NCBI GenBank assembly: GCA_964545475.1
Contig: CAZJGG010000019.1
Span: 1-48,785 of the forward strand
Source of the DNA: CAZJGG01 sp964545475
GTDB taxonomy: Bacteria > Bacillota > Clostridia > Lachnospirales > JAISER01
Reading direction: 5' to 3'
Length of the DNA stretch: 48,785 bases
Part shown: positions 1 to 7,789 of the stretch, piece by piece
How positions within the stretch are numbered: the first letter of the stretch is position 1
Layout of the letters: each line of letters opens with the position of its first letter
The notes under the pieces: generated by a model
Seen by the model: only the letters and a program-made list of their open reading frames with translations
The model's database searches: none
Told to the model about the DNA's origin: nothing
Position numbers and translations under genes: made by a program

Positions 1-25
1 TGCGATAATTTTTAAATTGCTATAA

Positions 26-75
26 TTGTAAATTAGTGGTATATAAATAATACCACGCATTCCCCTAATTTACAA
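26..75. other. Nested inverted repeat upstream of the ilvN promoter
   Basis: An outer 11-bp perfect stem (TTGTAAATTAG at 26-36 with CTAATTTACAA at 65-75) encloses an inner GTGGTAT/ATACCAC stem (36-42 with 50-56). It lies upstream of the -35 box, so it is not part of the ilvN leader. It could be the terminator of a gene left of the window or another small palindromic element. There is no clear T-tract. Confidence 0.5.
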
Positions 76-94
76 GCTACATAAAAATAATTTC

Positions 95-124
95 TTGACA
101 ATAAATTTTTATTTAAGGTAATAT
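95..124 (+). promoter_or_regulatory. Promoter of the ilvN-cimA-leuCDB-ilvE operon
   Basis: A perfect -35 TTGACA (95-100) and a -10 TAATAT (119-124) are separated by 18 bp. The leader to the ilvN start is only about 40 nt, too short for a T-box or a leader-peptide attenuator, so no amino-acid sensing element is visible here. Confidence 0.7.
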
Positions 125-172
125 AGAGTTAAAGTATTTGGAAAGTTTCAAACAGCATAGGGGGTGAGCTTT

Positions 173-681
173 TTGGACAGGCACGTGATTTCAATTTTGG
201 TAAACAATCAGGCAGGGGTTTTAAGCAGGGTTGCCGGGCTTTTTGCTCGGAGAGGATATAATATAGACAGTTTAAGCGTAGGGGTTACGGAAGATCCGGA
301 TTATTCAAGAATAACCGTTGTTGCCGTAGGTGATAACGCTATTATAGAACAAATAATAAAACAGGTTGAAAAACTAGTAGATGTTTTCGAGGTTATGGAG
401 TTTCACACGGGGCAGTCTGTTTTTAGAGAATTAACTCTTTTAAAAGTAAAAGCTACCGCGAAGGTTCGTTCGGAAATTTCGGCATAGCTGAAAGTTTTAG
501 GGCTTCAATTATAGATATAAGCACAAAAGCAATGACAACAGAATTGACAGGAGACCTCAATAAGCTGGACGCATTTATTGCTCTTATGGAGCCTTATGGC
601 GTTATAGAGCTTGTGCGAACAGGGCTTTCAGGCATTTCTCGAGGCAATGCATCAATAAAAGAGCGGAGAAAAGGGGTATAG
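173..681 (+). pseudogene. ilvN: Acetolactate synthase small subunit, frameshifted
   Basis: IlvN is the regulatory ACT-domain subunit of acetohydroxyacid synthase, the first shared step of Val/Leu/Ile synthesis. The likely start is TTG at 173, with GGGGTGA five bases upstream, giving MDRHVISILVNNQAGVLSRV, the classic ACT start. The frame runs in family style to SEISA and then hits TAG at 485-487. The rest of the protein continues in another frame from 484 (IAESFRASIIDIS... to ELVRTGLSGISRG) and stops at 679-681, three bases before cimA. One base therefore appears to be missing near 470-484, in a stretch without a long homopolymer. If real, the ACT domain remains as a fragment of about 104 residues without the C-terminal domain. 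A sequencing error cannot be excluded, but the neighbouring ilvB is also destroyed. Confidence 0.85.
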
Positions 682-683
682 TC

Positions 684-2243
684 ATGGAAAAAGTGACGAT
701 TTTAGATTCAACTTTAAGGGACGGCGCACAGGCATGGGGCATTTCTTTTTCCGTAGAGGACAAGCTGAAAATTGTAAAAGCTCTTGACGAAATTGGGGTT
801 ACATATATTGAAGCAGGAAACCCAGGTTCTAACCCTAAAGACATTGAGTTTTTTGAAAGAGCCGCCGCATTAAAGCTTTCAAATGCCATACTAACAGCTT
901 TTGGTTCAACAAGGCGAGCAAATATTTCAGTTTTAGAAGATAATAATATAAAATCTTTGTTAGCGGCAAATACTAAATGCGTTTGCATTGTGGGAAAATG
1001 TTGGGATTTTCAAGTAGAGCAAATAATAAAAACATCACTAGAAGAAAATTTAAAAATGATTGAAGAAACAATTACATATTTAAAATCTCTTAATAAAGAA
1101 GTTGTTTTCGACGGAGAACATTTTTTTGACGGCTATAAAAGCAATAAAGAATATACAGTTAAATGCCTAGAAGCGGCAGAAAAGGCCGGGGCAGACTGCT
1201 TAGCTCTATGTGATACAAACGGGGGCTGTTTTCCAAATGAAGTTTATGATATAATAAAGGAAGTAAAGAAAAAAATTAACATTCCTATAGGAATACATTG
1301 CCATAACGATTGCGGAATGGCAGTGGCAAATTCTATAATGGCGGTTGAGGCTGGGGCAGAGCATGTTCAGGGAACGTTTCTTGGCTTTGGAGAAAGATGC
1401 GGCAACGCCAATTTATCAACAATAATACCTAATTTACAAATAAAGCTTAATAAGTTATGCATTCGGGATGAAAATATTAAAAATCTATTACAAACCGCAC
1501 GGTTTATTGCGGAAGTTTCAAACGTTGTATTGAATGATAATGAGCCTTATGTTGGCAAAAGTGCATTCGCCCATAAGGGCGGAATGCATATTGACGGGGT
1601 TTACAAAGATTCCAGAAGCTTTGAGCATATAAGCCCTGAAACTGTTGGCAATGAACGGCTGTTTTTAACAAGCGAGGTTTCCGGGCGAGGCGCAGTTTTA
1701 AGTCAAATTCAAAAATATGCAGGGCACTTAACAAAAGATTCCCCGGAGACAGCAGATATAATTGCTAAAATTAAAGAAATGGAACATGAGGGCTACCAGT
1801 TCGAGGGGGCGGAAGCAACTTTCGAGCTTGTAATTTTAAAGCAGCTTGGGAGGTATAAACCGTTTTTTGAACTTGTTAACTTTAAAATAATTGGTGAAAT
1901 GCCTTATATAAACGGGCAGTCCGCTTCTGCTCTCATAAAAGTTATTGTTGATGGAAAGCTTGAAATAACAGCAGCGGAAGGGGACGGACCTGTTAACGCC
2001 CTTGACAAAGCTTTAAGAAAGGCTTTGGAAGTTTTTTACCCAGTATTATCAAAAGTTCACTTAATTGATTATAAAGTTAGAGTAATGGATTCTCAAATGG
2101 CAACGGCTTCACAAGTTCGGGTTTTAATTGAATCCAGCGACGGCACGGACAACTGGAGCACAGTAGGAGTTTCTCACGATATAATTGAAGCAAGCTGGAA
2201 AGCGCTTGTCGATTCAATTGAATATAAACTAATAGCATTTTGA
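684..2243 (+). CDS. cimA: (R)-citramalate synthase
   Basis: This enzyme condenses acetyl-CoA with pyruvate to citramalate, which LeuCD and LeuB turn into 2-oxobutyrate, a threonine-independent route to isoleucine. It has an HMGL-like TIM barrel with DSTLRDGAQAWGISF at residues 8-22 and the metal-binding HCHND motif near 205. A LeuA dimer/regulatory domain lies after about residue 390. The length of 519 residues and the NPGSNPKDIEFF motif fit the CimA branch (TIGR00977 type) better than 2-isopropylmalate synthase. It starts two bases after the ilvN frame, with AAGGGG upstream. Leucine synthesis would need a separate leuA, which is not in the window. Allosteric Ile inhibition is typical of the family but cannot be read from the sequence. 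Confidence 0.88.
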   Translation: MEKVTILDSTLRDGAQAWGISFSVEDKLKIVKALDEIGVTYIEAGNPGSNPKDIEFFERAAALKLSNAILTAFGSTRRANISVLEDNNIKSLLAANTKCVCIVGKCWDFQVEQIIKTSLEENLKMIEETITYLKSLNKEVVFDGEHFFDGYKSNKEYTVKCLEAAEKAGADCLALCDTNGGCFPNEVYDIIKEVKKKINIPIGIHCHNDCGMAVANSIMAVEAGAEHVQGTFLGFGERCGNANLSTIIPNLQIKLNKLCIRDENIKNLLQTARFIAEVSNVVLNDNEPYVGKSAFAHKGGMHIDGVYKDSRSFEHISPETVGNERLFLTSEVSGRGAVLSQIQKYAGHLTKDSPETADIIAKIKEMEHEGYQFEGAEATFELVILKQLGRYKPFFELVNFKIIGEMPYINGQSASALIKVIVDGKLEITAAEGDGPVNALDKALRKALEVFYPVLSKVHLIDYKVRVMDSQMATASQVRVLIESSDGTDNWSTVGVSHDIIEASWKALVDSIEYKLIAF

Positions 2244-2271
2244 CAAAAACTTTTTTTCAAATAGCTATAAT
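2240..2271 (+). promoter_or_regulatory. Possible internal promoter before leuC
   Basis: TTGACA (2240-2245) overlaps the cimA stop, and TATAAT (2266-2271) follows. Both hexamers are perfect, but the 20-bp spacer is longer than optimal, so activity is uncertain. Confidence 0.35.
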
Positions 2272-2291
2272 AAAAGTATGGAGGGAATTGC

Positions 2292-3563
2292 TTGACTATT
2301 ACACAGAAAATTTTAGCACGTCATGCCGGGCTTGAAAGCGTAGAGGCTGGGCAGCTTATTTACGCAAACGTTGATTTGGTTTTGGCAAACGATATTACTG
2401 CGCCTGTATCAATCACGGAGTTTAACAAACTAAATATAAATAAGGTTTTTGACAATTCTAAAGTTGTTTTTGTTATGGATCATTTTACACCAAACAAAGA
2501 TATTAAATCTGCTGAGCAATGCGTTAAATGCCGCAACTTTGCTCAGGAAATGGGCTTAACAAACTTTTTTGACGTTGGAGAAATGGGTATTGAACATTGC
2601 CTTCTTCCCGAAAAAGGGCTGGTTACAGGGGGAGACTTAGTTATAGGCGCTGACTCTCATACTTGTACATACGGTGCACTAGGTGCATTTTCAACAGGGG
2701 TTGGCTCTACGGACGTTGCATGTGCAATGGCTTCCGGCAAAAGTTGGTTTAAAGTGCCCGGTGCTTTAAAATTTGTTTTAACAGGTAAACCTTCAAAATG
2801 GGTAAGCGGTAAAGATGTAATTTTACATATTATTGGTTTAATTGGCGTTGACGGCGCATTATATAAATCAATGGAATTTTTCGGAGACGGCATTAAATAT
2901 TTGAATATGGACGACCGTTTTACAATATGCAACATGGCTATTGAAGCCGGGGCTAAAAACGGCATTTTTGAATTTGGCGAAGCCGCTCTTGAATATGTTA
3001 AAGAACATATGGGAGAAAACGTTAGATACGAAAAAACAGAGCCGGATGCTGATGCGGTTTATGAAACCACTTATACAATTGATTTAAGCGCATTAAAACC
3101 AACAGTTTCACTTCCTCATTTGCCGGAAAACACAAAAACTGTTGATGAAATTGAAGAAACGACTATTGATCAAGTTATTATTGGCTCATGCACAAACGGA
3201 AGAATTTCAGATTTACGCATTGCGGCGGAGATTTTAAAGGGCAGAAAAGTTGCTAAAAACGTAAGAACAATTGTAATTCCCGGAACACAAAAAATATATT
3301 TGCAAGCCATTAACGAAGGTTTAATCCAAACGTTTGTTGAAGCCGGAGCGGCTGTTTCAACGCCTACATGCGGCCCGTGCCTGGGAGGGCATATGGGCAT
3401 TTTAGCCAAAGGCGAAAAATGCATAGCAACAACAAACAGAAACTTTATCGGCAGAATGGGCCATAACGAATCTTTTGTTTATTTATCTAGCCCTGCTGTC
3501 GCGGCGGCTTCCGCAGTTACGGGGAAAATTACAGACCCAGCAGAATTGGAGGGCTTGAAATGA
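2292..3563 (+). CDS. leuC: 3-isopropylmalate dehydratase large subunit
   Basis: LeuC is the [4Fe-4S] aconitase-family subunit. With LeuD it isomerises 2-isopropylmalate in leucine synthesis, and citramalate in the CimA route. At 423 residues it is the short, LeuC2/HacA-like form. Visible motifs are GADSHTCTYGALGAFSTGVG near 118-137, GSCTNGRISDL near 299, and the cluster cysteines in TPTCGPCLGGH near 357-367. The start is TTG at 2292, six bases after GGAGGG. It overlaps leuD by four bases (ATGA), so the two subunits are translationally coupled. Confidence 0.93.
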   Translation: MTITQKILARHAGLESVEAGQLIYANVDLVLANDITAPVSITEFNKLNINKVFDNSKVVFVMDHFTPNKDIKSAEQCVKCRNFAQEMGLTNFFDVGEMGIEHCLLPEKGLVTGGDLVIGADSHTCTYGALGAFSTGVGSTDVACAMASGKSWFKVPGALKFVLTGKPSKWVSGKDVILHIIGLIGVDGALYKSMEFFGDGIKYLNMDDRFTICNMAIEAGAKNGIFEFGEAALEYVKEHMGENVRYEKTEPDADAVYETTYTIDLSALKPTVSLPHLPENTKTVDEIEETTIDQVIIGSCTNGRISDLRIAAEILKGRKVAKNVRTIVIPGTQKIYLQAINEGLIQTFVEAGAAVSTPTCGPCLGGHMGILAKGEKCIATTNRNFIGRMGHNESFVYLSSPAVAAASAVTGKITDPAELEGLK

Positions 3564-4054
3564 AAGTTTATAAATTAGGAGATAATATCGACACTGACGT
3601 TATAATTCCGGCACGTTATTTAAATTATTCAAATATGTCGGAGCTTGCCCAGTTTACTTTTATAGATATAGACACCGAATATGCAAAGCAAGTTGAAAAA
3701 GGCGATATTATTATAGGTGGGGAAAACTTCGGATGCGGTTCTTCCAGAGAACATGCACCTCTCGTTATAAAAGAGCTTGGAGTTTCCTGCGTTATAGCAA
3801 AGTCTTTTGCAAGAATTTTTTATAGAAACGCAATAAATATCGGTCTTCCCATTTTAGAATGCCCGGAAGCAGTTGATAAGATTAATAAAGACGACGAAAT
3901 TTTAGTTGATTTTGAATCCGGAGAAATTATTAATAAAACTAAAATTGAAGTATACAAAGCACAGCCTTTTCCTACTTTTATGAAAGAATTAATAGAATGC
4001 GGAGGGCTTGTGGAGATGACTAAAAAAAGGCTGGAGGGCGCAAATGAAGCTTAA
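3560..4054 (+). CDS. leuD: 3-isopropylmalate dehydratase small subunit
   Basis: LeuD is the swivelling small subunit that completes the LeuCD active site. It has 164 residues, the normal size for the partner of a short LeuC. The YKLGDNIDTDVIIPARYL start and the substrate-loop motif GENFGCGSSREHAP near 56-69 are intact. The ATG overlaps the leuC stop by four bases, and the 3' end overlaps leuB by eleven, showing tight operon coupling. No defect is seen. Confidence 0.95.
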   Translation: MKVYKLGDNIDTDVIIPARYLNYSNMSELAQFTFIDIDTEYAKQVEKGDIIIGGENFGCGSSREHAPLVIKELGVSCVIAKSFARIFYRNAINIGLPILECPEAVDKINKDDEILVDFESGEIINKTKIEVYKAQPFPTFMKELIECGGLVEMTKKRLEGANEA

Positions 4055-5108
4055 TATTGCGGTTATCCGTGGGGACGGTATAGGTACAGAAGTTACTGAA
4101 CAGGCGATTTTAGTACTAAATAAAATTGCAGAAAAATTTAACCACGAAATTAATATTAATGAAGCTTGGGCTGGGGGAGAAGCTTACGACAAATTCGGCG
4201 AGCCTTTGCCCCAGCAAACAATTGATATTTGCAAAAAAAGTGACAGCGTTTTGTTGGGGGCTGTTGGCGGTTATAAATGGGATAACCTTCCGGCGGATAA
4301 ACGCCCGGAAAAGGCTCTTTTAGGCCTTAGAAAGCATTTAAACTTATACGCAAATTTACGCCCGGCAACTATGATGGAAGCTTTGAAAGAAGCTTGCCCT
4401 CTTAGAGCAGACATAAGAGACAAAGGTATAGATATAATGGTTGTTAGAGAACTTACCGGTGGCATTTATTTTGGCGAGAGAGGCATTAGCGAAGCAAAAG
4501 ATAAAGCTTGGGATACAGAGCTTTATTCCGAGGAAGAAGTAAGGCGCATTGCGAAAACGGCTTTTGAAACGGCAATGAAACGCCGTAAACATGTTACCTC
4601 TATTGACAAAGCAAATGTTTTGGAATCTTCAAGGCTTTGGAGAAGAGTGGTTATAGAAACAGCAACACAATACCCGGAAGTAACATTAGAGCATATGTAT
4701 GTAGACAACGCTGCAATGCAACTAGTTCGTCAGCCTTCCCAGTTTGATGTTATTGTTACATCAAATATGTTCGGGGATATTTTGTCTGACGAAGCAAGCC
4801 AAATTGTTGGCTCAATAGGTCTTTTGCCGTCAGCAAGCCTTGGGGATACAAAATGCGGTATGTACGAACCAATTCACGGCTCTGCCCCGGATATTGCCGG
4901 AAAGAACATTGCAAACCCAATTGCTACAATACTTTCTGCGGCTTTAATGCTTAGATATTCCTTTTCTCTTGAAGAGGAAGCAGTGGCAATTGAAAAAGCG
5001 GTTGAAAAAACGTTGAATAAAGACTTCCGTACTCACGATATTTTTTCCGAAGGTCAAAAGCTTGTGGCAACTACGGAAATGGGGCAACATATTTTAAAAG
5101 AATTATAA
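4044..5108 (+). CDS. leuB: 3-isopropylmalate dehydrogenase
   Basis: LeuB oxidatively decarboxylates 3-isopropylmalate using NAD, and erythro-3-methylmalate in the citramalate route. The 354 residues are typical. The N-terminal GDGIGTEV motif is present, as are the catalytic tyrosine region (ELTGGIYFGERG near 136-147), the Mg-binding aspartates in NMFGDILSDEASQ, and the adenosine-contacting GSAPDIAGKNIANP near 279-292. The ATG at 4044 has GGAGGGC upstream inside the end of leuD. It is intact. Confidence 0.95.
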   Translation: MKLNIAVIRGDGIGTEVTEQAILVLNKIAEKFNHEININEAWAGGEAYDKFGEPLPQQTIDICKKSDSVLLGAVGGYKWDNLPADKRPEKALLGLRKHLNLYANLRPATMMEALKEACPLRADIRDKGIDIMVVRELTGGIYFGERGISEAKDKAWDTELYSEEEVRRIAKTAFETAMKRRKHVTSIDKANVLESSRLWRRVVIETATQYPEVTLEHMYVDNAAMQLVRQPSQFDVIVTSNMFGDILSDEASQIVGSIGLLPSASLGDTKCGMYEPIHGSAPDIAGKNIANPIATILSAALMLRYSFSLEEEAVAIEKAVEKTLNKDFRTHDIFSEGQKLVATTEMGQHILKEL

Positions 5109-5131
5109 AAAATATATTCAGGAGTGATATT

Positions 5132-6196
5132 ATGCAAATCAGAAAAGAGTTGACTAAAACCCCAAGAACTAAGCCGGATGTAAATTCCTTAGGCTTTGGT
5201 AAGTATTTTACAGACCATATGTTCATAATGCAGTATAAAGAGGGTAAGGGCTGGTTTGACCCTGCAATTGTCCCTTATGCGCCTATTTCAATTGAACCTT
5301 CTGCAATGGTTTTCCATTACGGTCAGGCTGTTTTTGAAGGGCTTAAAGCTTACAAAACCGTTAACGGCGAAGTTGTGCTTTTCAGAGCAGACCAAAACTT
5401 TAAAAGACTTAACAATTCCGATAACAGAATGTGTATTCCTGAAGTTGATGCGGATTTCGCTATTGAAGCATTAAAAGAATTAATTAAAGTTGATATTGAC
5501 TGGATTCCGGAAGAACCCGGTACATCTTTATATGTTCGCCCGTTTATTATTGCAACAGAGCCTATGCTCGGCGTAAGAGCATCTGAAGATTACTTATTTA
5601 TGATTATTTTAAGCCCAGTTGGCTCTTATTACCCTCAAGGCATTAACCCAATTGACATTTTTATTGAAGACGATTATGTAAGGGCAGTTAGAGGCGGCAT
5701 CGGCTTTACAAAAAGCTCCGCAAACTACGCAATAAGCCTTAAAGCTCAGGTTAAAGCAAAAGAATTAGGGTACACTCAAGTTTTATGGCTTGACGGAGTT
5801 GAAAAGAAATATATTGAAGAAGTTGGTACAACTAATGTTTTCTTTAAAATCGGCGGTAAATTAGTAACTCCCGAATTAAACGGAAGTATTTTACCCGGCG
5901 TTACAAGAGACTCTGTTATTAAGCTTGTTAGAAGCTGGGGAGTTGAAGTTGAGGAGCGCAAAATTTCTATAGACGAAATTTACGAGGCTCACAAAAACGG
6001 CACGCTGGAAGAAGCTTTTGCAACAGGTACGGCGGCAGTCGTATCACCAATCGGTTCTTTCCTTTGGAAAGAAAACAGCATCGTTATTAATGATAAAAAA
6101 ATCGGTGAATTTTCTCAAAAATTATATGATGAAATAACATCAATTCAATACGGAAAAGCAGAAGATAAATTTGGATGGGTTATTAAAGTTCAGTAG
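5132..6196 (+). CDS. ilvE: Branched-chain amino acid aminotransferase
   Basis: IlvE is a PLP enzyme of fold type IV that interconverts branched 2-oxo acids with Val, Leu and Ile using glutamate. At 354 residues it is the longer, eukaryote-like BCAT type. EGLKAYKTVNGEVVLFRAD (near 70-88), the lysine region GFTKSSANYAISL (Schiff-base Lys about 194), and EEVGTTNVFF are all seen. RBS AGGAGTG precedes ATG 5132. It is the last intact gene of the operon; a ruined ilvB follows after 22 bases. Because the transaminase can work on imported or salvaged oxo acids, it may stay useful even without acetolactate synthase. Confidence 0.93.
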   Translation: MQIRKELTKTPRTKPDVNSLGFGKYFTDHMFIMQYKEGKGWFDPAIVPYAPISIEPSAMVFHYGQAVFEGLKAYKTVNGEVVLFRADQNFKRLNNSDNRMCIPEVDADFAIEALKELIKVDIDWIPEEPGTSLYVRPFIIATEPMLGVRASEDYLFMIILSPVGSYYPQGINPIDIFIEDDYVRAVRGGIGFTKSSANYAISLKAQVKAKELGYTQVLWLDGVEKKYIEEVGTTNVFFKIGGKLVTPELNGSILPGVTRDSVIKLVRSWGVEVEERKISIDEIYEAHKNGTLEEAFATGTAAVVSPIGSFLWKENSIVINDKKIGEFSQKLYDEITSIQYGKAEDKFGWVIKVQ

Positions 6197-6312
6197 ATTA
6201 TATTACTCGGGTGATTTTGTGATTATGACAGGACAAGACGTTATAATGGAGTGCTTTTTGGAACATGGCGTAAATACTGTGTTTGGATACCCCGGGGCTA
6301 CAAATCTTGTTT

Positions 6313-6476
6313 TAGCCTGTTTGGAATCTCGCTTTTAGTGGATTTTTGAGCAAATTTTTTGAATCGCAAGGAAGTGGTGAACGTTCATACTAGAAGAAGT
6401 ATGGGCGTTTGCCACTGACGCAGCGATTCGGAAAATTTGCCGAAAAGACACTGAAATGGAGATTCCAAACAGGCTC
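6313..6476 (-). mobile_element. 164-bp MITE-like element, family A, divergent copy in ilvB
   Basis: Terminal repeats GCCTGTTTGGAATCTC (6315-6330) and its exact complement (6459-6474) bound a 164-bp non-coding element. The right flank is TTA (6477-6479); the left flank reads TTT (6310-6312), probably a mutated TTA duplication. Read on the minus strand, its centre matches the cores of the copies at 6554 and 28189 (AACGCCCATAC, then GTATGAACGTTC), so it is the same family in the opposite orientation and more diverged. There is no transposase. Confidence 0.85.
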
Positions 6477-6553
6477 TTACAGGCATTGCGACGGCTTATA
6501 TGGACTCAATACCGCTGTTGGCAATTACAGGTAATGTTCCTACATAGCGTTTA

Positions 6554-6717
6554 GAGGCTGTTTAGAATCTCCATTCAGCCGTATTTTTGGTTATTTTTTC
6601 GTTATTCTACGTCAGCGTGAAACGCCCATACCTTGTTCAGTATGAACGTTCCACGCTTCCTTGCCTAACAAAAAAATCACTCAAAAATACGCCTAAAGCG
6701 AGATTCTAAACAGCCTC
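6554..6717 (+). mobile_element. 164-bp MITE-like element, family A, copy 2 in ilvB
   Basis: The termini GAGGCTGTTTAGAATCTC and GAGATTCTAAACAGCCTC are near-perfect inverted repeats. It is flanked by TTA at 6551-6553 and 6718-6720, a 3-bp target duplication, and it interrupts the ilvB frame. By eye the copy at 28189 has the same length and only three mismatches. It holds no ORF, so it must be mobilised in trans, if at all. Confidence 0.9.
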
Positions 6718-6830
6718 TTAGGAAAAGACAGCTTCCAAGAAGTAGACATTACCGGAATAACAATGCCTATTACTAAACATAATTTTATTGTAAAAGATGT
6801 TGAATAATAATTATTGGGAAAATTTTAAAT

Positions 6831-6870
6831 GTAAAAACGACCGGATTTGGGGGGCGTTTTTACATCGTTT
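6831..6870 (+). terminator. Rho-independent terminator after the ilv operon
   Basis: GTAAAAACG (6831-6839) pairs with CGTTTTTAC (6855-6863) and is followed by a T-rich stretch. It lies 23 bases after the ilvB remnant and probably ended the original operon or what remains of it. Confidence 0.65.
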
Positions 6871-6900
6871 TGTAATTTTTTATTAAGTATTCAACACGCC

Positions 6901-6988
6901 ATTTGGGTATAACCTTAATAGGCTTCTTGCAATATTATATGATTTTGCCAGAAGCCTTATAAAAGCTTTATTAAGGTTATGTTCAAAT
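6901..6988. repeat. 88-bp near-perfect palindrome between convergent genes
   Basis: ATAACCTTAATA (6909-6920) pairs with 6969-6980 and GGCTTCT (6921-6927) with AGAAGCC (6950-6956). Weaker pairing extends inward (GCAA/TTGC) and outward (ATTTG/CAAAT). It sits 12 bases beyond the stop of the minus-strand DUF2935 gene. It may act as a bidirectional terminator or be another small mobile palindrome. No target duplication is evident. Confidence 0.6.
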
Positions 6989-7000
6989 TGTGCAATGAGT

Positions 7001-7723
7001 TTATTCCAAACATTCGTTAACTTTTTTAATAAAATATAAATGCTCTTTAATAAAATGTTTTAAAACCGCAGAATTAAACGTTCCGGCTTTTAACACCAAA
7101 CATTTATCGCACAGTGGTATCGTGTTTTCGCAAAAACCTACAAAGCTTTCAATAACTTTTATAGCCTCGGATTTTAAAAGGCTGCTGTAATCTTTAACGC
7201 CTAAATTAACTTGAATCATTTCAATCTCTGAACATTTTTTATAAAGCAGGTCGAAGTTGTCTTTATAGTATTGAGCGTTTTGGAGAAGCAATGTTTCTGC
7301 CGGATCTAACTGGGATATTATTGTGCTTGCATGGCCGGAAGCGTCTGCTATCCATCTTTTTATATAAAGCCCTGGGGAATCTGTTAATGGAGAACAGTTT
7401 TTTGCTTTAAACATACTTGAAAATTCGCTTGCCTCGTTTATCATATGATTTATAAAACTTGGCGGAAATGAAATAGTTATTTCGCATTGTAATAATTTTA
7501 GGACTAGACTTTTTTTGTATAAAATAAGCAATTTAATGTCGTTTTCCAGGTTGACTTCACCATAATTGTTAGTATCAATTTGGCTTCTATGCTGTTGAAA
7601 TATATTTTTGAAAGCAATTGCATCATCGATGCATTTTTCTTCTTTTGATGAAAGTGCTTTAGATAAAAACTCCCCATGGTCGGACATTATATCTGTCCAA
7701 AACAATAAATCTGACTTCTCCAT
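7001..7723 (-). CDS. DUF2935 family protein
   Basis: This is a 240-residue, mostly helical protein of the DUF2935 type found in Bacilli and Clostridia; its function is unknown. The repeat-like signature LLFWTDIMSDHGEFLSKAL appears near residues 5-23, and a related IADASGHASTIISQLDPAE occurs near residue 125, consistent with the two-repeat fold of conserved His and acidic residues (a ferritin-like helical bundle is an inference). I place the start at ATG 7723, directly behind a strong GGAGGT, and not at an in-frame ATG 21 bases upstream. It has no signal peptide or TM. It is divergent from the RluA gene and followed by a large palindrome. Confidence 0.75.
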   Translation of the reverse strand: MEKSDLLFWTDIMSDHGEFLSKALSSKEEKCIDDAIAFKNIFQQHRSQIDTNNYGEVNLENDIKLLILYKKSLVLKLLQCEITISFPPSFINHMINEASEFSSMFKAKNCSPLTDSPGLYIKRWIADASGHASTIISQLDPAETLLLQNAQYYKDNFDLLYKKCSEIEMIQVNLGVKDYSSLLKSEAIKVIESFVGFCENTIPLCDKCLVLKAGTFNSAVLKHFIKEHLYFIKKVNECLE

Positions 7724-7789
7724 GATTACCTCCGTAAATTGCATCTCTTTATAAATTATATTAAAAACTATTATTTATGAGGCTTGTTT

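Larger units (their letters stand above)
6219..6807 (+). pseudogene. ilvB: Acetolactate synthase large subunit remnant, deleted and split by two insertion elements
   Basis: Three pieces of IlvB remain. The first starts at GTG 6219 (RBS CGGGTGA): VIMTGQDVIMECFLEHGVNT then VFGYPG, joined directly to ATNLV. The join fuses the N-terminal YPGG motif with the later SGPGATNLV motif, an in-frame loss of roughly 70 codons. After an insertion, TGIATAYMDSIPLLAITGN continues at 6479 and meets a TAG at 6545. After a second insertion, LGKDSFQEVDITGITMPITK begins at 6718 and ends at TAA 6805-6807. The remaining three quarters or so of the gene is missing. Removing both elements and one target copy each restores one reading frame apart from the TAG, so the deletion preceded or accompanied the insertions. 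The remnant cannot be functional. Confidence 0.92.

Noticed and set aside
125..172. T-box or attenuator leader upstream of the ilv operon
   Set aside because: Only about 40 bases separate the promoter from the ilvN start; no T-box bulge, specifier loop or leader peptide fits.
470..490. Programmed -1 ribosomal frameshift in ilvN
   Set aside because: The overlap has no X-XXY-YYZ slippery heptamer in the proper frame and no obvious stimulatory stem, and ilvB is also broken. A plain mutation or a sequence error is simpler.
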